DNA of 64,000 bases from Novosphingobium album (ex Hu et al. 2023) (GCF_022832385.1 NZ_JALHLE010000009.1:62001-126000); one strand, 5' to 3'. Shown: positions 46,143 to 55,528, counted from the first letter of the stretch. Notes: a model not told the origin generated them from the sequence alone. Program-made: numbers and translations.

Positions 46143-46583
46143 CTATTTCAGCACGAAGCGCGGCCCCGTCCCCTGCCCGCCAGCGTGATCGTCCACGTTG
46201 TAGATGCCGCACTTGGCGAGGCTGAGGCAGCCGCAGCCGATGCATTCTTCCAGCTTGCGACGCGTGAGTTCAAGCAAGCCGATCTGGGCATCGATCGACG
46301 CGCGCATCGACAGGCTGATCTTCTCCCAGTCGCCCAGCGTGGGCGTGCGGCCCTGCGGCAGGGCGGAGAGCTCGCGTTCGATGTCTGCCAATGCCAGCCC
46401 CAGCTTCTGCGCGATCAGGATGAAGCTCACGCGGCGAATGTCGGAGCGCAGGAAACGGCGCTGGTTGCCGCTGGTGCGCAGTGCGGTGAGCAGCCCCTTC
46501 TCCTCGTAGAAACGGATCGCCGAAACGGCGACGCCGGTGCGGCGCGACAGGTCGCCGATGGAGATGAAGCGGTCGTTGGACAT
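46143..46583 (-). CDS. soxR: redox-sensitive regulator SoxR
   Basis: The protein has 146 residues. The MerR-type N-terminus (ISIGDLSRRTGVAVSAIRFY) is followed by a helical dimer region and the [2Fe-2S] motif CIGCGCLSLAKC, with Cys at 114, 117, 119 and 125. Oxidation by redox-cycling compounds switches it on. No soxS is near, so it should act directly, as in most non-enteric bacteria. A SoxR box lies between it and the VOC gene. Confidence 0.95.
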   Translation of the reverse strand: MSNDRFISIGDLSRRTGVAVSAIRFYEEKGLLTALRTSGNQRRFLRSDIRRVSFILIAQKLGLALADIERELSALPQGRTPTLGDWEKISLSMRASIDAQIGLLELTRRKLEECIGCGCLSLAKCGIYNVDDHAGGQGTGPRFVLK

Positions 46584-46619
46584 CAGAGGCTCGAGAGGGG
46601 GCTCAATTTTCTGCTTGAG

Positions 46620-46635
46620 CTCGAGTTAACTTGAG
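46620..46635. promoter_or_regulatory. SoxR box
   Basis: CTCGAGTTAACTTGAG is close to the known SoxR site (CTCAAGTTAACTTGAG), with one change per half. TTGAGC at 46615-46620 could be a -35 box, and CATCTT at 46640-46645 a -10 box after a 19-base spacer, as usual for MerR-family promoters. This orientation drives the VOC gene. Confidence 0.85.
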
Positions 46636-46689
46636 ATTGCATCTTTGCCAAGCCGGGTGATTCGCCGGCACAGCGAAGGAGTTGCCATC

Positions 46690-47076
46690 ATGACACACCC
46701 GGCCAAAGCCAAAGGCCGCCTCGAACACGCGAACATCACCGTCAGCGACATCGAGCGCTCGTCAAAACTGCTGCAGGACCTGCTCGGCTGGGAAGAACGC
46801 TGGCGCGGTCCCGCCATCAACGATGGCGAAACCATCCATGTCGGCGAGGAATTCAGCTACATCGCGATCTACACCGATCACAAAATGCACACTCGCTTTG
46901 CCAAGGGCGTGCCGCTCAATCACATCGGACTGCTTGTCGAAGACCTTGACGCGGCCGAGCAGGTGGTAATCGACGCGGGCCTCGAGCCGTTCAACCATGC
47001 CGACTACGATCCCGGCCGGCGCTTCTATTTCTTCGACTGGGACGGCATCGAATTCGAGGTGGTGAGCTATGAATGA
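46690..47076 (+). CDS. VOC-family (glyoxalase/dioxygenase fold) protein
   Basis: The protein has 128 residues. LEHANITVSDIERSSKLLQD and NHIGLLVEDLDAAEQVVIDA are the two beta-alpha-beta halves of the VOC fold, with likely metal-binding His and Glu (FEVVSYE). It may detoxify a reactive compound. GAAGGAG lies upstream of the ATG at 46690. The SoxR box in its promoter points to induction by redox stress. Confidence 0.85.
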   Translation: MTHPAKAKGRLEHANITVSDIERSSKLLQDLLGWEERWRGPAINDGETIHVGEEFSYIAIYTDHKMHTRFAKGVPLNHIGLLVEDLDAAEQVVIDAGLEPFNHADYDPGRRFYFFDWDGIEFEVVSYE

Positions 47077-47125
47077 GCCGCTCATCACCCGGACCGGAGC
47101 GTGGTACCGCCACGCCCGGAACCCG

Positions 47126-48055
47126 TCAGATCACACCCGCGTTCCCCACGACCCAGCAGGCGAGCGCCATCACGAGGCCAAGGTCCCGGTTGGACCGGAA
47201 ACGCGCTAGCGCATTCTCGCCGCTGTCCGGGTTAAGCGTGACAACCTGAAACGCCATATGCATGGCCACGGGTGCAAGCGCGACAAGCGCCACCCAGTCC
47301 GGCCGCAGAGCCCAGAAGGCGAGCGCCCAGAACGCCACTGCGAGCGCATAGAAGGCCCCGACGCCGGCGCGCACGCGTGATCCCAGCCGCAGCGCCGAGG
47401 AGCGGATGCCGACCAGTGCGTCATCCTCCCGGTCTTGCAGCGCGTAGATCGTGTCGTAGCCGATGCACCACACGATGCTCCCTGCATAGAGCGCCGCAAG
47501 CGCTTCAAGGTGATCGCCCCGGACTTCGACCCAGCCGACCAGCGCGCCCCAGGTGAAGACCAGCCCCAGCCAGGCCTGCGGCCACCAGGTAATGCGCTTC
47601 ATGAAGGGGTAGGCGGCCACCAGCGCGATGCTGCCAAGCGCCACCAGCTGCGCCTGCCAGCGCAGCTGCAGCAGCACCACCAGTCCCACCAGACACAGGG
47701 CAATCAGCCAGGTCCATGCCGCCTGCAGGCTCACCCGTCCGCTCGCCACCGGACGCGCGGCGGTGCGCGCCACCTGCCGGTCAAGATCGGCGTCGACGAT
47801 GTCGTTGTAGACGCAGCCCGCCCCGCGCATGGCGATGGATCCCAGCAGAAACCAGAGGATCAGGCTCCAACGCTCTTCCCCGCCGGCCAGCAGCACGCCC
47901 CATGCGCAAGGCCAGAACAGCAGCCATGAACCGATCGGCCGGTCGAACCGCGCCAGCATCGCATAGGACCGGTAAGGCTCCGGCAGCAAGGACACCAGCC
48001 CGCGATGCTCGGTATCGGGCACGCCGGGGTCTGAAAGAGAGGATGGTTCGTTCAC
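47126..48055 (-). CDS. ubiA: 4-hydroxybenzoate polyprenyltransferase UbiA
   Basis: The protein has 309 residues and about eight membrane segments. The two Asp-rich motifs are NDIVDADLDRQVARTAARPV and GYDTIYALQDREDD. It joins a polyprenyl chain to 4-hydroxybenzoate in ubiquinone synthesis. The likely start is GTG at 48055. It is divergent from rsmE. Confidence 0.95.
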   Translation of the reverse strand: MNEPSSLSDPGVPDTEHRGLVSLLPEPYRSYAMLARFDRPIGSWLLFWPCAWGVLLAGGEERWSLILWFLLGSIAMRGAGCVYNDIVDADLDRQVARTAARPVASGRVSLQAAWTWLIALCLVGLVVLLQLRWQAQLVALGSIALVAAYPFMKRITWWPQAWLGLVFTWGALVGWVEVRGDHLEALAALYAGSIVWCIGYDTIYALQDREDDALVGIRSSALRLGSRVRAGVGAFYALAVAFWALAFWALRPDWVALVALAPVAMHMAFQVVTLNPDSGENALARFRSNRDLGLVMALACWVVGNAGVI

Positions 48056-48183
48056 AGACCAAGCCTAGTCGATCAAGGGCGCCATGTCATGGGCGAACAC
48101 TTCGCATTCGGATTTGCCCATTGCGCCGGGCAAGCGATCACGCGACAAGGCCCCCGTTGCCAACTTTGATGGAAAATTCGCCG

Positions 48184-48942
48184 ATGGGAGCCACTCCTGC
48201 CTGGCCGCCGCGATCGGCGCCGCGCCTTTTCGTATCGGGACCGCTGACGGCAGGCGCCCCCGTGACGATTGCGGAAGGACAGGCACACTACCTCCTCAAG
48301 GTCATGCGCATCGCCCCCGGCGACGCCGTGGTGCTATGCGACGACACGACCGGCGAATGGGCGGCCGAAGTCACCAGCACAAGCAAGCGCGATCTCGTTC
48401 TGGAGCCGCGCAAACGGTTGCGCGAGCGCGAGCAGGTTCCCGATTTCTGGCTCTGCGCGGCGCTGCTCAAGAAGCCGAACTTCGATCTCGTGCTGGAAAA
48501 GGCCACGGAACTCGGTGTGCGGCGCATCCAGCCCGTCGTCACCCGCCGCTGCGTCGCCGACAAACTCAATCCCGAACGCGCGCTGACCATCGTTACTGAA
48601 GCGGCCGAGCAATGCGCACGCACCGCTCTGCCCGGACTGGCGCCGGTGGAACGGCTCGAAGCGCTGCTGCGCGACTGGCCCGAAGACCGCGTGTTGTTCT
48701 TCGCCGACGAGCAGGGCGGCCTGCCTGCAGCCGCCGCCTTTGCTGCCACGCCGGGACCGGCAGCGCTTCTGGTTGGGCCTGAGGGCGGGTTCGAAGACGG
48801 CGAACGCGCCGCGATCCGGGCGCATCCGCAAGCACAGGCAATCTCGCTGGGCCCACGCATCCTGCGTGGCGAAACGGCCAGCATTGCCGCCACGGCTCTG
48901 TGGATGGGTTTGTCCGGAGATTGGTCAACGCAGGGAAATTGA
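48184..48942 (+). CDS. rsmE: 16S rRNA (uracil(1498)-N3)-methyltransferase RsmE
   Basis: The protein has 252 residues. An N-terminal PUA-like part (HYLLKVMRIAPGDAVVLCDD) precedes the trefoil-knot part LLVGPEGGFEDGERAAI and SLGPRILRGETASIAA. It methylates U1498 of 16S rRNA with SAM. The ATG at 48184 fits the family start; an ATG at 48169 is in the same frame. It is followed by the glutamate-cysteine ligase gene. Confidence 0.94.
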   Translation: MGATPAWPPRSAPRLFVSGPLTAGAPVTIAEGQAHYLLKVMRIAPGDAVVLCDDTTGEWAAEVTSTSKRDLVLEPRKRLREREQVPDFWLCAALLKKPNFDLVLEKATELGVRRIQPVVTRRCVADKLNPERALTIVTEAAEQCARTALPGLAPVERLEALLRDWPEDRVLFFADEQGGLPAAAAFAATPGPAALLVGPEGGFEDGERAAIRAHPQAQAISLGPRILRGETASIAATALWMGLSGDWSTQGN

Positions 48943-49000
48943 TCGTCCCCCAAACAAATAGTGCTGGCGTCCCGCCCGGCGCATCCCTAATTCCCGCCGC

Positions 49001-50374
49001 ATGAGCACCAGGGAGGTATCGGATCGCGACGATCCGATCGTCGAAAGCCTTGATCAACTCGCCGCGCCGATGGCCGCGGGCGAGAAGCCGCGCGAACAGT
49101 GGCGGATCGGCACGGAACACGAAAAGTTCGTCTACGACACCGGCGATTACCACGCCCCTTCCTACGACGAGACCGGCGGCATCCATGACCTGCTGATGGC
49201 ACTCACCGAATTCGGATGGGAACCGATCGTCGAAGGCGGCAAGGTCATTGCCATGAAGGGCGCGGACGGCACCGTCAGCCTCGAGCCGGCCGGCCAGCTC
49301 GAGCTGTCGGGCGCGCCGCTGGAAACCTTGCACGAGACGTGCAACGAAACCGGCCGCCACCTCGCACAGGTCAAGACCATCGGCGACCGCATCGGCAAGG
49401 GCTACCTCGGCCTCGGCATGTGGCCGGACAAGACCCGCGAAGCCCTGCCGATCATGCCCAAGGGGCGCTATGCGATCATGCTGCGGCACATGCCGCGCGT
49501 GGGCAGCATGGGCCTCGACATGATGCTGCGCACCTGCACCATTCAGGTAAACCTCGATTACTCCAGCGAAGCCGACATGGTGCAGAAATTCCGCACCTCG
49601 CTGGCGCTCCAGCCGCTGGCGACCGCGCTTTTCGCCAATTCACCCTTCACTGAGAGCAAGCCCAACGGCTTCCTTTCCTACCGCAGCCACATCTGGTCTG
49701 ACACCGATCCCGCGCGCACCGGCATGCTGCCCTTCGTGTTCGAGCAGGGCTTCGGCTACGAGCGCTATGTAGAATACATGCTCGACGTGCCGATGTACTT
49801 CGTCTTCCGCGACGGGAAATACATCGACGCCGCGGGCCAGTCGTTCCGCGACTTCCTGAAGGGCGAACTCCCCGCGCTTCCCGGCGAACGTCCACGCCTG
49901 AGCGACTGGAACGACCACCTTTCGACCGCCTTCCCCGAAGTGCGGCTCAAGTCCTTCCTTGAGATGCGCGGCGCCGACGGCGGGCCTTGGGGCCGCATCT
50001 GCGCCCTGCCCGCGCTGTGGGTCGGCCTGCTCTACGACCAGGGCGCGCTCGACGCAGCATGGGATCTGGTCAAGGGCTGGGACATGGAAGGGCGTGAACT
50101 GCTACGCAGCTCCGTCCCCAAGCTGGCGCTCGACGCACCCATTCCAGGAGGCGGCACCCTGCGCGACATAGCCGGTGAACTGCTCGACATCGCCCGTTCA
50201 GGCCTTGCGGCACGGGCACGCCTCAATACCGGGGGTGACAACGAGACCGGCTATCTGGAGCCGCTTGCCGAGATCATCGCCTCTGGCAAGGTCCCGGCGC
50301 AGCGGCTGCTGGATCTCTACCACGGCGAATGGGGCAGCGACATTTCACGTATCTACGGCGTGAAGAGCTTCTGA
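49001..50374 (+). CDS. gshA: glutamate-cysteine ligase (plant/alphaproteobacterial type)
   Basis: The protein has 457 residues. WRIGTEHEKFVYD, SLEPAGQLELSGAPL and RTCTIQVNLDYSSEADM are hallmarks of class III (plant-type) ligases. It makes gamma-glutamylcysteine, the first step of glutathione synthesis. Glutathione fits with the redox genes nearby. Its stop codon lies two bases from the end of the next gene on the other strand. Confidence 0.95.
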   Translation: MSTREVSDRDDPIVESLDQLAAPMAAGEKPREQWRIGTEHEKFVYDTGDYHAPSYDETGGIHDLLMALTEFGWEPIVEGGKVIAMKGADGTVSLEPAGQLELSGAPLETLHETCNETGRHLAQVKTIGDRIGKGYLGLGMWPDKTREALPIMPKGRYAIMLRHMPRVGSMGLDMMLRTCTIQVNLDYSSEADMVQKFRTSLALQPLATALFANSPFTESKPNGFLSYRSHIWSDTDPARTGMLPFVFEQGFGYERYVEYMLDVPMYFVFRDGKYIDAAGQSFRDFLKGELPALPGERPRLSDWNDHLSTAFPEVRLKSFLEMRGADGGPWGRICALPALWVGLLYDQGALDAAWDLVKGWDMEGRELLRSSVPKLALDAPIPGGGTLRDIAGELLDIARSGLAARARLNTGGDNETGYLEPLAEIIASGKVPAQRLLDLYHGEWGSDISRIYGVKSF

Positions 50375-50375
50375 C

Positions 50376-51728
50376 TTACTCGGCAGGCTGCAAAGGCTGA
50401 TTGCGCGGCTGCAGACGCCTGCCGATCCACGAAAGTGAGCGCGTGATCAGTGCGTTCTCGCCCATCCATTCATAGTACTCGCGGTACTTCGGGTCCTCCG
50501 CCAATAGGTGGGCTTCCTCGGTCCGGGCGCGCCAGTAGTAGATGCCGCTGACCATGCCGAGCAACACGGTATTGCGCACGGCTTCGGTCAGCGATCCGTC
50601 GCGCACCAGAAACGGCAGGGTGGATGCCCACCAGAACAGGTTCTTCGACAGGTAGGCGGGGTGTCGCGTGAAACGATAGGGGCCGTTGGTCAGCACGCCA
50701 CGATAGGTAAGGTTGGAAAAGCGGATGCCGAACGCGAAAGTCGCCCAGGCATAGACCGCGGTAAGGAACACCATCATCGCGGCCCAGCCCCATAACAGCA
50801 CCGGATGAGTCGCAAGCACGCCGGCCCAGCCGACCGTGTTGACCTCGTAGCCCAGCACGTCGGCGCGGCCCATCGTGCCCCAAACGAAAGGCGGATAGCA
50901 GATCAGCGCGGCGATCCAGCCGCCGAGGAAGGGATTGCCGCTGCGGATATGGGCATCGAGCGGACGGAACGTCAGCAGGTAGCCGACCGTGCCGATCTGC
51001 ACATCGATCACAAACAGCCCGGCGATCAGCGTGGAGCCCAGCGCAACCGGATCGTATTCCATCGCCCCGAAGTCCGCGTTCACCACTTGCGCGAAACCCG
51101 GTGGCAAGATCGAGATCATGAAGGCGCCGAAAAAGCCCTTGATGGCCCATGCACGCCAGTGCTTCTTCACCTCGTCCCCGTCCCAGGGCTCCCGTCCGAT
51201 CAGCATCGCGCCAAAGTGCCAGACGTGATCTCGCGGCTCGATCATGTAGCGGTCGAGCCAGAGAATGTAGGGAATCGACAGCACGAAGAGCGGCAGCGCG
51301 GCAGCACCGAGCACGTCCATCGCGAAGAGGTACTGTCCGTCCCAGTACCAGCGCGCGATGCAGTAGTAGAAACCGATCACGGCCCAGGTCGCCCAGAGCC
51401 CTGCGATCTTGGTGATCGAGATGTCCAGCGTTTCCGAAAGGCGGCGTGGCGCACTCCAGTCGATCCCTGTCGAGGAGCGCCGATGCACCTTGTCGACCAG
51501 CACCGACCACAGCGCCATGACCGAGCCGGTCACGAGCAGCGTGGCCACCGAAGCATATGGGCCACTCATCGGCGCACGGGGCCCGGGCAACGCGAAGGCA
51601 TCAGCGATCGATGCCCAGTTGCGGCAGATCATGATCCACATGAAGAGGGCCGCCAGCCCGGACAGGCAGACACCCGCCGAGACGTCGCTGACGGGCCGGG
51701 CGCGTCCGAAGGTCTGGGCATTGCTCAT
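50376..51728 (-). CDS. membrane protein with a C-terminal isoprenylcysteine-methyltransferase-like domain
   Basis: The protein has 450 residues and about ten membrane segments. The C-terminal motif GPYRFTRHPAYLSKNLFWW is that of the ICMT/DUF1295 group, where it binds SAM. The N-terminal 250 residues are an extra membrane part that I do not recognise. Such proteins methylate lipids or small thiols, so the reaction is open. The ATG at 51728 lies in the loop of a 9-bp hairpin. A TTG in the same frame a little upstream cannot be excluded. Confidence 0.78.
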   Translation of the reverse strand: MSNAQTFGRARPVSDVSAGVCLSGLAALFMWIMICRNWASIADAFALPGPRAPMSGPYASVATLLVTGSVMALWSVLVDKVHRRSSTGIDWSAPRRLSETLDISITKIAGLWATWAVIGFYYCIARWYWDGQYLFAMDVLGAAALPLFVLSIPYILWLDRYMIEPRDHVWHFGAMLIGREPWDGDEVKKHWRAWAIKGFFGAFMISILPPGFAQVVNADFGAMEYDPVALGSTLIAGLFVIDVQIGTVGYLLTFRPLDAHIRSGNPFLGGWIAALICYPPFVWGTMGRADVLGYEVNTVGWAGVLATHPVLLWGWAAMMVFLTAVYAWATFAFGIRFSNLTYRGVLTNGPYRFTRHPAYLSKNLFWWASTLPFLVRDGSLTEAVRNTVLLGMVSGIYYWRARTEEAHLLAEDPKYREYYEWMGENALITRSLSWIGRRLQPRNQPLQPAE

Positions 51729-51739
51729 GCGCAATGCCC
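51716..51739. promoter_or_regulatory. hairpin with the start codon in its loop
   Basis: The arms GGGCATTGC (51716-51724) and GCAATGCCC (51731-51739) are exact reverse complements. The six-base loop (51725-51730) holds the start codon of the methyltransferase-like gene. There is no run of T on either side, so it is not a standard terminator. It may control access to the start. Confidence 0.6.
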
Positions 51740-51793
51740 TAGCTGCAAATGGTTAAGGGGTCAGAAACGGGGCCTGGCGGTGGCTTTCCCGGA

Positions 51794-53176
51794 TCAACGG
51801 TAAGCTGTGATGCGCCCCGAATTGTCGAGAATGTAGAGCGTATTGTTGGCCACCACCGGCTCCAGCATCACCGCGTCACTGACCTCGGTGAACTTGGTGT
51901 AGGTACCCGTGGCCGGATCGACGGTGCCGATTTGCCCGTGCGAGTTCGCCACCCACAGCTTGTTGCCGGCCAGGACCGGCCCGACCCAAAAGAACGGATC
52001 CTTGCGCTTCTTCTCGTTCTTGTAGCGGGTGAGCTGGGTCAACCAGCGTACCCGGCCGGTCGTGCGCGCAATCGCCAGAATCTCGGCATGATCGTCAAGC
52101 GTGAAGACCCAGTCGCCCGCGACGGCCGGCGTGGAGATGCCGGCGAGGTTGAGCTCCCACATGCGCTGGCCGGTCACCAGTTCGTAAGCCGCCATGCGCC
52201 CGCCCTGCCCCAGCGCGAAGACGCTGCCCCGATCGATGATCGGATCAGCGTCGACGTCGGTGAGGCTGCCCACTTCGGTCGAGATGGATGTGCGCGCCAG
52301 CGCGTCAGACCAAAGCTGACGACCGTTTTCATAGCGGTAGGCGACCAGTTCACCGGAAGAATATCCGGCGATCACCGTGCCCTGCCCAGCGGCCGGTGCC
52401 GCGACGCCGAACACGCCGGCCTGCGTGAGCGAGCCCGATTCGTTCCAGACCACCTTGCCGTCGGCTGCATCGAGCGAGAAAATCTGGTTGTCCTGCGTCA
52501 TCACGTAGACCGCGTTGAACGCAATCGTCGGCGCACCACGCAGGGGCCCTGCAGGCTTGTTGGTCCAGATCTGGTTGCCCGTCGCCGCTTCGAGCGCGGC
52601 CACTTCGCCGAGACCGGTCGTCACGTAGACATGGCCATTGTCATAGCTGACGCCACCGCCGAACACGGAATTCGAGCCGTCACCCTTCACTGCGAAGCTC
52701 TTGGTCCACAAGTGCGAACCGGACTGGGCATCGAAGGCATGCACCACGCCGTCGGTATCCATCACATAGAGCCGGCCGTCGCCGATCACCGGCGAGGCAG
52801 CGAGGCGCTGGCGGTTGGACGATCCCGCGATCTGCGCGGTCCAGGCACGGGCGGGATTTTCGGCCAGCGCGAGATGCCCGTAGGCCTTGCTGGCCGTACC
52901 GCCACCTTGCGCCCAGTCTGTGTTCGTCTGCTCCGGCGGCAGGATCACTGCGATCGTGGCCAGCGTCGGGTCGACCTTGGCACCGCTCTCGATGCGCGAA
53001 AGAATCGGCACACGCTCACCGACAGTCGGCGTCTTGGGCCCGCTCTTGCCCCCGCCACCGAGCATCTTGCAGCCCGACAGGCCCATCAACAGCGCCACGG
53101 CAACCAATGGCACGATCTTGCGTGCGCCGGGCGTGCGAACGGCAGGGCGGCAGGTGTTCGAGGCAGATGCCTTCAT
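51794..53176 (-). CDS. bamB: outer-membrane assembly lipoprotein BamB
   Basis: The protein has 460 residues. The lipobox LMGLSGCKM follows a long leader, and the rest is an eight-bladed beta-propeller of PQQ-like repeats (GSHLWTKSF, NQIWTNKPAG, RQLWSDALAR). It is part of the BAM complex that folds outer-membrane proteins. GAGGAT lies upstream of the ATG at 53176. It follows a YfgM-like gene, the same order as in many Proteobacteria. Confidence 0.92.
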   Translation of the reverse strand: MKASASNTCRPAVRTPGARKIVPLVAVALLMGLSGCKMLGGGGKSGPKTPTVGERVPILSRIESGAKVDPTLATIAVILPPEQTNTDWAQGGGTASKAYGHLALAENPARAWTAQIAGSSNRQRLAASPVIGDGRLYVMDTDGVVHAFDAQSGSHLWTKSFAVKGDGSNSVFGGGVSYDNGHVYVTTGLGEVAALEAATGNQIWTNKPAGPLRGAPTIAFNAVYVMTQDNQIFSLDAADGKVVWNESGSLTQAGVFGVAAPAAGQGTVIAGYSSGELVAYRYENGRQLWSDALARTSISTEVGSLTDVDADPIIDRGSVFALGQGGRMAAYELVTGQRMWELNLAGISTPAVAGDWVFTLDDHAEILAIARTTGRVRWLTQLTRYKNEKKRKDPFFWVGPVLAGNKLWVANSHGQIGTVDPATGTYTKFTEVSDAVMLEPVVANNTLYILDNSGRITAYR

Positions 53177-53199
53177 ACGCGGATCCTCACAAGTCATGT

Positions 53200-54000
53200 T
53201 CATTTATCGCCGGCATCCGCCGCTTTGACCACTTTCACGATCGGTTTGTCGAGCGGTTCGCCCTGTTCATCGACCACACTGTCCAGCGCATCGACACCCA
53301 GCAAGGCGGCCAGCTGACGGGCCCGGCTGCGCAGGCCATCGTTGACGCTTTCGTCCTTGGCGATGGCGCCGAACAGGGGAGCGGCCTGATCCTTCTTGCC
53401 CAGCTTGAGGTAGGCCATGCCCACCATTTCCCCGGCAACGCCGAACCAGGGGTTGCCCGGCGCCGCCAGCGGCTTGAGCTGGTCGACCACGTCCTGCGGC
53501 TTCATCGCATCGAAATCGGCAGCGACTTCCCGCACTTTCGCAAGGTCGCGCAGCGGCGGCGGCACCTTGGCGTCGGAGGAAACCTGCCTGTAGAGCTTGA
53601 GCGCTTCGGCCTTGTTGTCTTTTTCCAGCGCAATCGCCGCCAGCATCAGCCGGGCAGAAGTAGCATTGGCATCCGTGCTATCGGCCGCCAGCGGCTCCAG
53701 CTTGGCCTTGGCATCATCCCAATTGCTGGCCTGCACGCTGTCGAGCGCCTGCACATAGGCCTCGGTCTGGCCTTCCATTTCCTGGGTCTGCCGGTGGTTC
53801 CAGTAGATCCACCCGGCGAAGCCGGCGAGGCCCAGCACGATCACGGCAAGAAACGGCTTGCCGTAGTTTTTCATAACGCCTTCGAACTGATCCTGGCGCA
53901 GGGCATCGTCCACCTCGCGCAGGAACACGTCCTGCTGGGCAGCCAGCTGCGCGGCTTTCTTGTCTTCGGCTTTCGAGGTCTTTTCAGGAGGCAGGGCCAA
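53200..54000 (-). CDS. YfgM-like protein with tetratricopeptide repeats
   Basis: The protein has 266 residues. A cytoplasmic start (FLREVDDALRQDQFEGVMKN) leads to one membrane helix (FLAVIVLGLAGFAGWIYW) and a periplasmic part of helical repeats. In E. coli YfgM pairs with BamB and the PpiD chaperone at the Sec channel. It lies just upstream of bamB and probably forms an operon with it. Confidence 0.87.
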   Translation of the reverse strand: MALPPEKTSKAEDKKAAQLAAQQDVFLREVDDALRQDQFEGVMKNYGKPFLAVIVLGLAGFAGWIYWNHRQTQEMEGQTEAYVQALDSVQASNWDDAKAKLEPLAADSTDANATSARLMLAAIALEKDNKAEALKLYRQVSSDAKVPPPLRDLAKVREVAADFDAMKPQDVVDQLKPLAAPGNPWFGVAGEMVGMAYLKLGKKDQAAPLFGAIAKDESVNDGLRSRARQLAALLGVDALDSVVDEQGEPLDKPIVKVVKAADAGDK

Positions 54001-54120
54001 TTTGGGCGCTTTCCGCGGTAGTCTGGTTGGTTGCGGGGCTGTTTAGCGTATGGACAGGGCTTTTCAACGGGGGATCGCTGCCTGCCCTGCGGTGAAGCAC
54101 GCCTGAACGGGGAATGCGGC

Positions 54121-54388
54121 TAGGGTCAGGACCCATTATTCACGCCATCGAGGCGCCCGAATGGCGAACATATCGGGCCAAATTGTCCGCCGGGAAGGCT
54201 GGGTGCCTTTCCCAGGGCGATTTGGCTCTAGAAGGAAGCCATCCGGGATACCCTAAGGGATTTGACCAAAATGGCCCACCGCCGCGTCGAGAAGTCTTGA
54301 AATATTGACATCTTCCTTTGCCTTCTCTCCTTGCGCTGAGCCATTTTGCCTCAAACCTCAATGGTGTGAATAATGGGTCCTGACCCTA
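54121..54388. mobile_element. MITE-like element (268 bp, 23-bp perfect terminal inverted repeats)
   Basis: The left end, 54121-54143, begins TAGGGTCAGGACCC, and the right end, 54366-54388, ends GGGTCCTGACCCTA; they are exact reverse complements over 23 bases. The element has no gene for a transposase. The outer TA at each end could be a duplicated TA target, as made by IS630/mariner-type transposases. Its right end supplies the TAG stop codon of the glycosyltransferase gene. Confidence 0.88.
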
Positions 54389-55528
54389 AGGAAAGGCAGT
54401 CCGCCCCAGCGCACGGGCATACGTCTCGCGATAGGCGCGGATCATTGTGTCTTCATCGTAGTCCGCTAGCGAGCGGGCGCGATTCGCAGCGCCAACGGCT
54501 GTTCGCAGGGCCCCGTCCGCCGCCAGCCGCGCCAGCGAGTCCGCCAGCGCCGCCTCGTCCCCGGCGGGCGTTATGAAAGGCCGGTTCTCACCGGCAACCA
54601 TGGCCGCAACGTCTCCGACAGCGGGCGAAGCGACAGCTTTCCCCGCCGCCATCGCTTCCACCACCGAGATCGGAAACTGCTCGCTGTCGGACGACAGGGC
54701 AAAAATATCGAAGAGGCCCGCCACGCGCGAAGGATCGGCAACGAAACCGGGCAGGTGTACACGTCCGGCAAGGCCGCAGGCCGCTGCCTGTGCTTCGATC
54801 GTACCGCGTTCCGGCCCCTCGCCCACGATGACGAGATGCCAGTCCTCCGACAACGCGGCAAATGCCCGCACGAGACGAGGCAGGTTCTTGACCGTGCGCA
54901 GGCCGGCAAGCGTGCCGACCCAAAGGTCCCCCGGCGCCTTCAGCAGCCCCGGCACGGCGTTGGCCGGAGGCTGATCGCGATAGGCGCTCGTCTTGATCCC
55001 GTTGATGATCAGCCGCACCCGTGATCGCGGCTGGCGCCAGGCTTTCAGCGCAATCTCCTCGAGCCGCTGCGAAGGCAACACCAGTGCCGAAGCGCGGGCG
55101 AGTGCGATGCGCCGGAACCGGTTGCGGGCAGGTTTCAGGCCACCTGCCTCGTCTTCATTGAATCCGTCCTCATGATGGACCAGCGGCGGCAGACCGAGCA
55201 TGGCGCCATAGAGCCGGTGCGCCAGCACGGCGTCCATCGCCCCCCAGTTGTAGGTCAGGATCAGATCGAAGCCACGCATGGCTTTCGCGAGGCGCAGCAG
55301 ACGCAGAGGGCCGGGGCGCCCTTGCAGACTGGGGAAGTCCTGTGGATACGCGACCGTCAGGGCCGGATCCAGCGCGACCGACGCGCCATAGGCCCCCGGC
55401 TGCGCCGACACGACCGTGTGCCCGACTGCAGGCCCGAACGCATTCATCAGCCGCGCCGCGCGCAGTTCCTTGCCCCCCGCCGCAAAGCTCGAATGAAGGT
55501 GCAGCACGCGCAAGCCGGTAGCGCTCAA
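54386..55528 (-). CDS. glycosyltransferase (GT4-type), stop codon within the MITE end
   Basis: The protein has 380 residues and the GT-B fold: a Gly-rich start (LHLHSSFAAGGKELRAARLM) and the C-terminal donor site DIFALSSDSEQFPISVVEAMA. It probably builds a cell-surface glycan. The likely start is TTG at 55528, overlapping the stop codon of the upstream hydrolase. Its TAG stop comes from the MITE, so the end may have been altered by insertion. The fold nevertheless looks complete. Confidence 0.85.
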   Translation of the reverse strand: MSATGLRVLHLHSSFAAGGKELRAARLMNAFGPAVGHTVVSAQPGAYGASVALDPALTVAYPQDFPSLQGRPGPLRLLRLAKAMRGFDLILTYNWGAMDAVLAHRLYGAMLGLPPLVHHEDGFNEDEAGGLKPARNRFRRIALARASALVLPSQRLEEIALKAWRQPRSRVRLIINGIKTSAYRDQPPANAVPGLLKAPGDLWVGTLAGLRTVKNLPRLVRAFAALSEDWHLVIVGEGPERGTIEAQAAACGLAGRVHLPGFVADPSRVAGLFDIFALSSDSEQFPISVVEAMAAGKAVASPAVGDVAAMVAGENRPFITPAGDEAALADSLARLAADGALRTAVGAANRARSLADYDEDTMIRAYRETYARALGRTAFP

